Assembly (NCBI GenBank): GCA_027600665.1
Contig: JADGJL010000180.1
Span: 1 to 34,602, forward strand
DNA from: Irineochytrium annulatum
Taxonomy: Eukaryota; Chytridiomycota; Chytridiomycetes; Chytridiales; Chytridiaceae
Reading direction: 5' to 3'
DNA length: 34,602 bases
Shown: one piece after another, positions 31,884-34,602 of the stretch
Layout of the letters: every line of letters begins with the position of its first letter
Position numbering within the stretch: position 1 is the stretch's first letter
The notes under the pieces: model-generated
Told to the model about the DNA's origin: nothing
The model's database searches: none
The model's input: only the letters and a program-made list of their open reading frames with translations
Made by a program: the position numbers and the translations under genes

Positions 31884-33804
31884 ATGTCAAGCCTGGGGAG
31901 AGCGATCGCCAGCAGACCGATGAGTACCCCGGCCGTCGCGGCCACGATCGCCGCCACAGGCATGTCCACGGCGTCGCGGCGGATATCCTCCGTCCCCCGA
32001 CCGTGCTGCCACGGCGCCCCATCGTCCCGATCCGGTCTTCGCACGCTACCATCGAGACCGCGGCGTCTCCTCTCCCGCCCCGCCTCCACCGCCGCGGCCG
32101 CCGCCAGTAGCGCTTCTGATCGCGATCGATCCAGGAATCCCTCCATCAACGGCTCCCAGGCCGCGCCGGCGTCTTCTTACCTCCAACGTTTCCTCGGCTT
32201 CCTCCAACCCTCATCTGCCCCGACACCAGCCCCGAGGACACCACCGTCCGCGTCTGCGGCCGCGACCACGCGCCGGCCCGTCGCGCCGCGTCGCGCACCG
32301 GCCTTTGTACCCTCTCACCCGCCTGTATCACCTACGACGCCATCATCCACGGTCCCCTGGTCGCAGGCCATGACGCGGGCTGAGTCTGTTGTGACGCAGG
32401 ACGCGACCTCATCCTCTATCTCCGCGGGCGTCGCGTCGGGGAGCGTCATTAACCCTCGCGAGCTACTTGGGTCGGACCTGAAGCTCCTTACGGACAATAT
32501 CAGAAAGCTGCTCGGGAGTGGGCACCCGATTTTGTCGACTATAAGCAGCTATTACTTCCAGGCGAAGGGGAAGCATATCAGGCCTGTGTTGGTCCTACTG
32601 GTTTCGATGGCGACAAGCCAGAAGGGGGCGGTACGTTAACGTGCCATTCAAGAAGAAAAAAAGCCCGGTATGTGGAAGTATTAATGACTTAACGCTAGGC
32701 ATCTGTCAGAAATGCGGAGCTCACGGACGCTGAGATGGACGCGCCGATCTCGACTTCAGCTGCGGACGTCACCTTCGATCAAAGCTTGACCGCCGGCGGC
32801 CACGGCGCTATTTTGCCTGCTCAGCGGAGGCTGGCTGAGATCACGGAAATGATCCACACCGCGAGCCTGCTTCACGACGACGTAATCGATACGGCCGACA
32901 CGAGACGGGGCAGCAATACGGCCAATGCCGAGTATGGGAATAAGGTGGGGTCATACCCTCGTATGGACTTGGATGTTGATCGTTTGCAATGCTGGGGTTT
33001 AGATGGCCATCCTTGCCGGCGACTTCCTCCTTGCCCGCTCCTCTGTAGCGCTCGCGCGCCTCCGCAATGTCGAGGTTGTCGAGCTCCTCTCGACGGTGAT
33101 TGGCGACCTCGTTGAGGGCGAATTCATGCAGCTCCGCAACAACGCCGTGTCATCCACCAGCGGCGACAACGGCACGGTCGTCGGCGCGTTCGACTACTAC
33201 CTCGAGAAAACGTTCATGAAGACCGCAAGCTTGATCGCGAAGAGCTGCAGGGCCGCGGCCGTGCTGGGTGGTTGCGAGCACGACGTGGCGGAGGCTTGCT
33301 TCCAGTTCGGGAGGAATTTGGGGCTGGCGTTCCAGGTTCGTCATTGCTCACGTTCCTTGTCTTCGGAGAATATTGTTGGCTAACGCGTGTTTTTTTTGTC
33401 TATCAGCTGGTCGATGACATGCTAGACTTCACTTCCACGGCCTCGGCATTCGGGAAGCCCGTGAACGCGGACCTAAAGCTTGGCCTTGCGACGGCGCCCG
33501 TCCTTTACGCGTCTGAGGAGTACCCAGAGCTCCTTCCGCTCATCGAGCGTCAGTTCTCAAAAGCGGGGGATGTCCAGACGGTGCGCTACTTTTTTTTCCG
33601 CCGTTCTTGCGAAACGAACTAAACTTGGCGCTCTCGGTTTAGGCGCTGGACCTCGTTCAGAGGAGTAACGGGTTGAAGCTCACACGGGAACTCGCGGAGA
33701 GCTACTGTGAAGAGGCAAGGAGGGCGATTGGGGTTTTGATGCCGAGCGAGGCCCGTGAGGCACTTATCGGGCTCACGGCGGCGGTGCTTAACAGGACGAA
33801 ATGA
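31884..33804 (+). CDS. COQ1: Long-chain polyprenyl diphosphate synthase (ubiquinone side chain)
   Basis: Trans-prenyltransferase of the mitochondrial inner membrane/matrix that makes the polyprenyl tail of ubiquinone for COQ2. Exons: 31884-32630, 32699-32944, 33003-33335, 33407-33580, 33643-33804; 553 residues. An Arg/Ser/Ala/Pro-rich N-terminus of about 195 residues is far longer than a normal presequence. The catalytic part has [30 protein letters not shown], first Asp-rich motif [13 protein letters not shown] (309-313), [28 protein letters not shown], and second Asp-rich motif QLVDDMLDF (445-449). Ala sits five residues before the first motif, a small residue permitting long chains (family knowledge). 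Introns are 68, 58, 71 and 62 nt, all phase 0. ATG 31884 ([12 protein letters not shown]) is the likely start; other in-frame ATGs follow. Confidence 0.93.
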
Positions 33805-34218
33805 GCCAATCCCGGTTCTCTAAATTTTATATTATTATGATGGTGATAATGAGCTGAAGGGCTGTGGCAGGTTGCATGTCATAACAACGAATGAATATTG
33901 ACAGACAATGTATTGTATCTTTTGATTCTGGTTAATATATATATATGTCATCAAACATTCAACAATAGTTATTGGTGGCTTCGCTGTTGACAAAATGCGT
34001 CCTTGCAACTCTGTTCTATACCCGGGTTGATTGATTTGACTTCAGATAAGCACAATAATATTATCGTCTGTAGTTTCGATAAAGAAGCCCCAATATGGCT
34101 TACGCATACATTGCGAAAAATGACAAGTGAAATAAAAAGCACCATGTAACGGCAAATTAGATGTAGCATCCAGATAAAAAGTACGCGAATATGCAGAACG
34201 CAAGAAAATATACGTCAG
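33805..34218. other. Intergenic between convergent COQ1 and carrier genes
   Basis: About 410 bp, strongly AT-rich (TTATATTATTATGATGG just after the COQ1 stop; TATATATATATG near 33936). It should hold two facing 3'UTRs and poly(A) sites. No coding or RNA gene was recognised; a 66-codon minus-strand frame at 33969-34169 is not convincing. Confidence 0.5.
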
Positions 34219-34602
34219 CTAGCTAAAGCGTTGTTTTAACTGTTCCAGTACCAAAAACGTAAGCACTGTATGGGGGCCTAAACGCGTGAAACTCGGAACC
34301 CTAAAATTAAAGGTTATCACGTTGTTGATTGTCACCAGCCAAGAAAGTCTGTAGTGACCACCCACCAGCCTTTGAAGAATGCGCTGACTCCCTCCTTTTT
34401 AGTGATTTGCACGGCAACGTGAAGCATTCCGGACCCGTCCGACGCCGACATGATTCGCGTTTTCAACACATCTGCAGCATTCGTCATAAGTGCAATGCGA
34501 CTCTTTCGCAGACTAGCAACAAGGACTACGTACCGAACGGCGAGCACACAGTCGTCGCAATCGCACCCGCCCCCAAACTGCACCCGAGATGCGTCCCAAC
34601 CC
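34219..34602 (-). CDS. Mitochondrial carrier (SLC25 family, Dic1-like), C-terminal part
   Basis: Inner-membrane solute carrier; only the third repeat is in the window, the 5' part being cut by the right edge. Exons (minus): from beyond 34602 to 34534, 34471-34366, 34300-34219. The reading is THLGCSLGAGAIATTVCSPF, then the carrier signature PFDVLKTR split by a 62-nt intron, IMSASDGSGMLHVAVQITKK, EGVSAFFKGW, and after a 65-nt intron VPSFTRLGPHTVLTFLVLEQ with a basic end LKQRFS. ATTVCSP...KTRIMSA and FKGWVPSFTRLGPHT suggest the dicarboxylate / uncoupling-protein branch (Dic1-like), but substrate contacts lie mostly in the missing repeats. The Trp codon TG|G is split by the last intron; reading on without splicing ends the frame soon after. 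Confidence 0.88.

Overview
This is a gene-dense piece of a fungal nuclear genome. It has spliced genes with short introns (mostly 37-80 nt), GT-AG junctions with CTAAC or CTGAC branch-like motifs, genes on both strands with intergenic gaps often under 150 bp, and fungal-type orthologues (Ssa-type Hsp70, Rsp5, Hul5, Coq1, Coq2, Mrpl9/uL3m, a Dic1-like carrier). I cannot place it below 'fungus' from sequence alone. The intron density suits an early-diverging fungus or a basidiomycete better than a budding yeast. No mobile element, CRISPR array, tRNA or rRNA was found.

Left part (1-5.4 kb), all on the minus strand: the start of an unrecognised low-complexity protein running off the left edge; a complete cytosolic HSP70 gene of six coding exons preceded by a probable 5'UTR intron and a step-type heat-shock element; and ribosomal protein uL14 (RPL23). 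Both complete genes end in tiny terminal exons. Next comes a minus-strand gene of about 13 exons for an unidentified helical protein (5.7-8.5 kb), divergent from ORC1 (8.5-10.7 kb, plus).

Middle part (10.8-23.4 kb): mitochondrial ribosomal protein uL3m (minus) and COQ2 (plus) start 58 bp apart. A homocysteine S-methyltransferase (minus) and an isoprenylcysteine-methylesterase-like alpha/beta hydrolase (plus) start 65 bp apart. A HUL5/UBE3C HECT ubiquitin ligase and a membrane-anchored DUF4097-like beta-helical protein follow on the plus strand. A gene-poor stretch of about 1.5 kb then holds a perfect 12-bp inverted repeat.

Right part (23.4-34.6 kb): RSP5 (minus; C2, three WW, HECT); a plus-strand gene whose C-terminal third resembles the inner-kinetochore protein CENP-K (Sim4/Mcm22) behind a proline-rich extension of about 500 residues; a gene-poor stretch with a 41-bp tandem duplication; COQ1 (plus); and the 3' end of a mitochondrial carrier gene (minus) cut by the right edge.

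Functionally the window is mostly housekeeping: proteostasis (HSP70, RSP5, HUL5), cytosolic and mitochondrial translation (RPL23, uL3m), ubiquinone synthesis (COQ1 makes the polyprenyl tail that COQ2 attaches to 4-hydroxybenzoate), mitochondrial transport, DNA replication and chromosome segregation (ORC1, CENP-K-like). The most unusual observations are the CENP-K-like architecture, the HSP70 stop codon isolated in its own exon, the RSP5 catalytic-cysteine codon split by an intron, and stop-free in-frame introns in COQ2 and ORC1. I did not find a clearly new biological system. Exon structures were derived by hand from reading-frame continuity, splice motifs and remembered family conservation.
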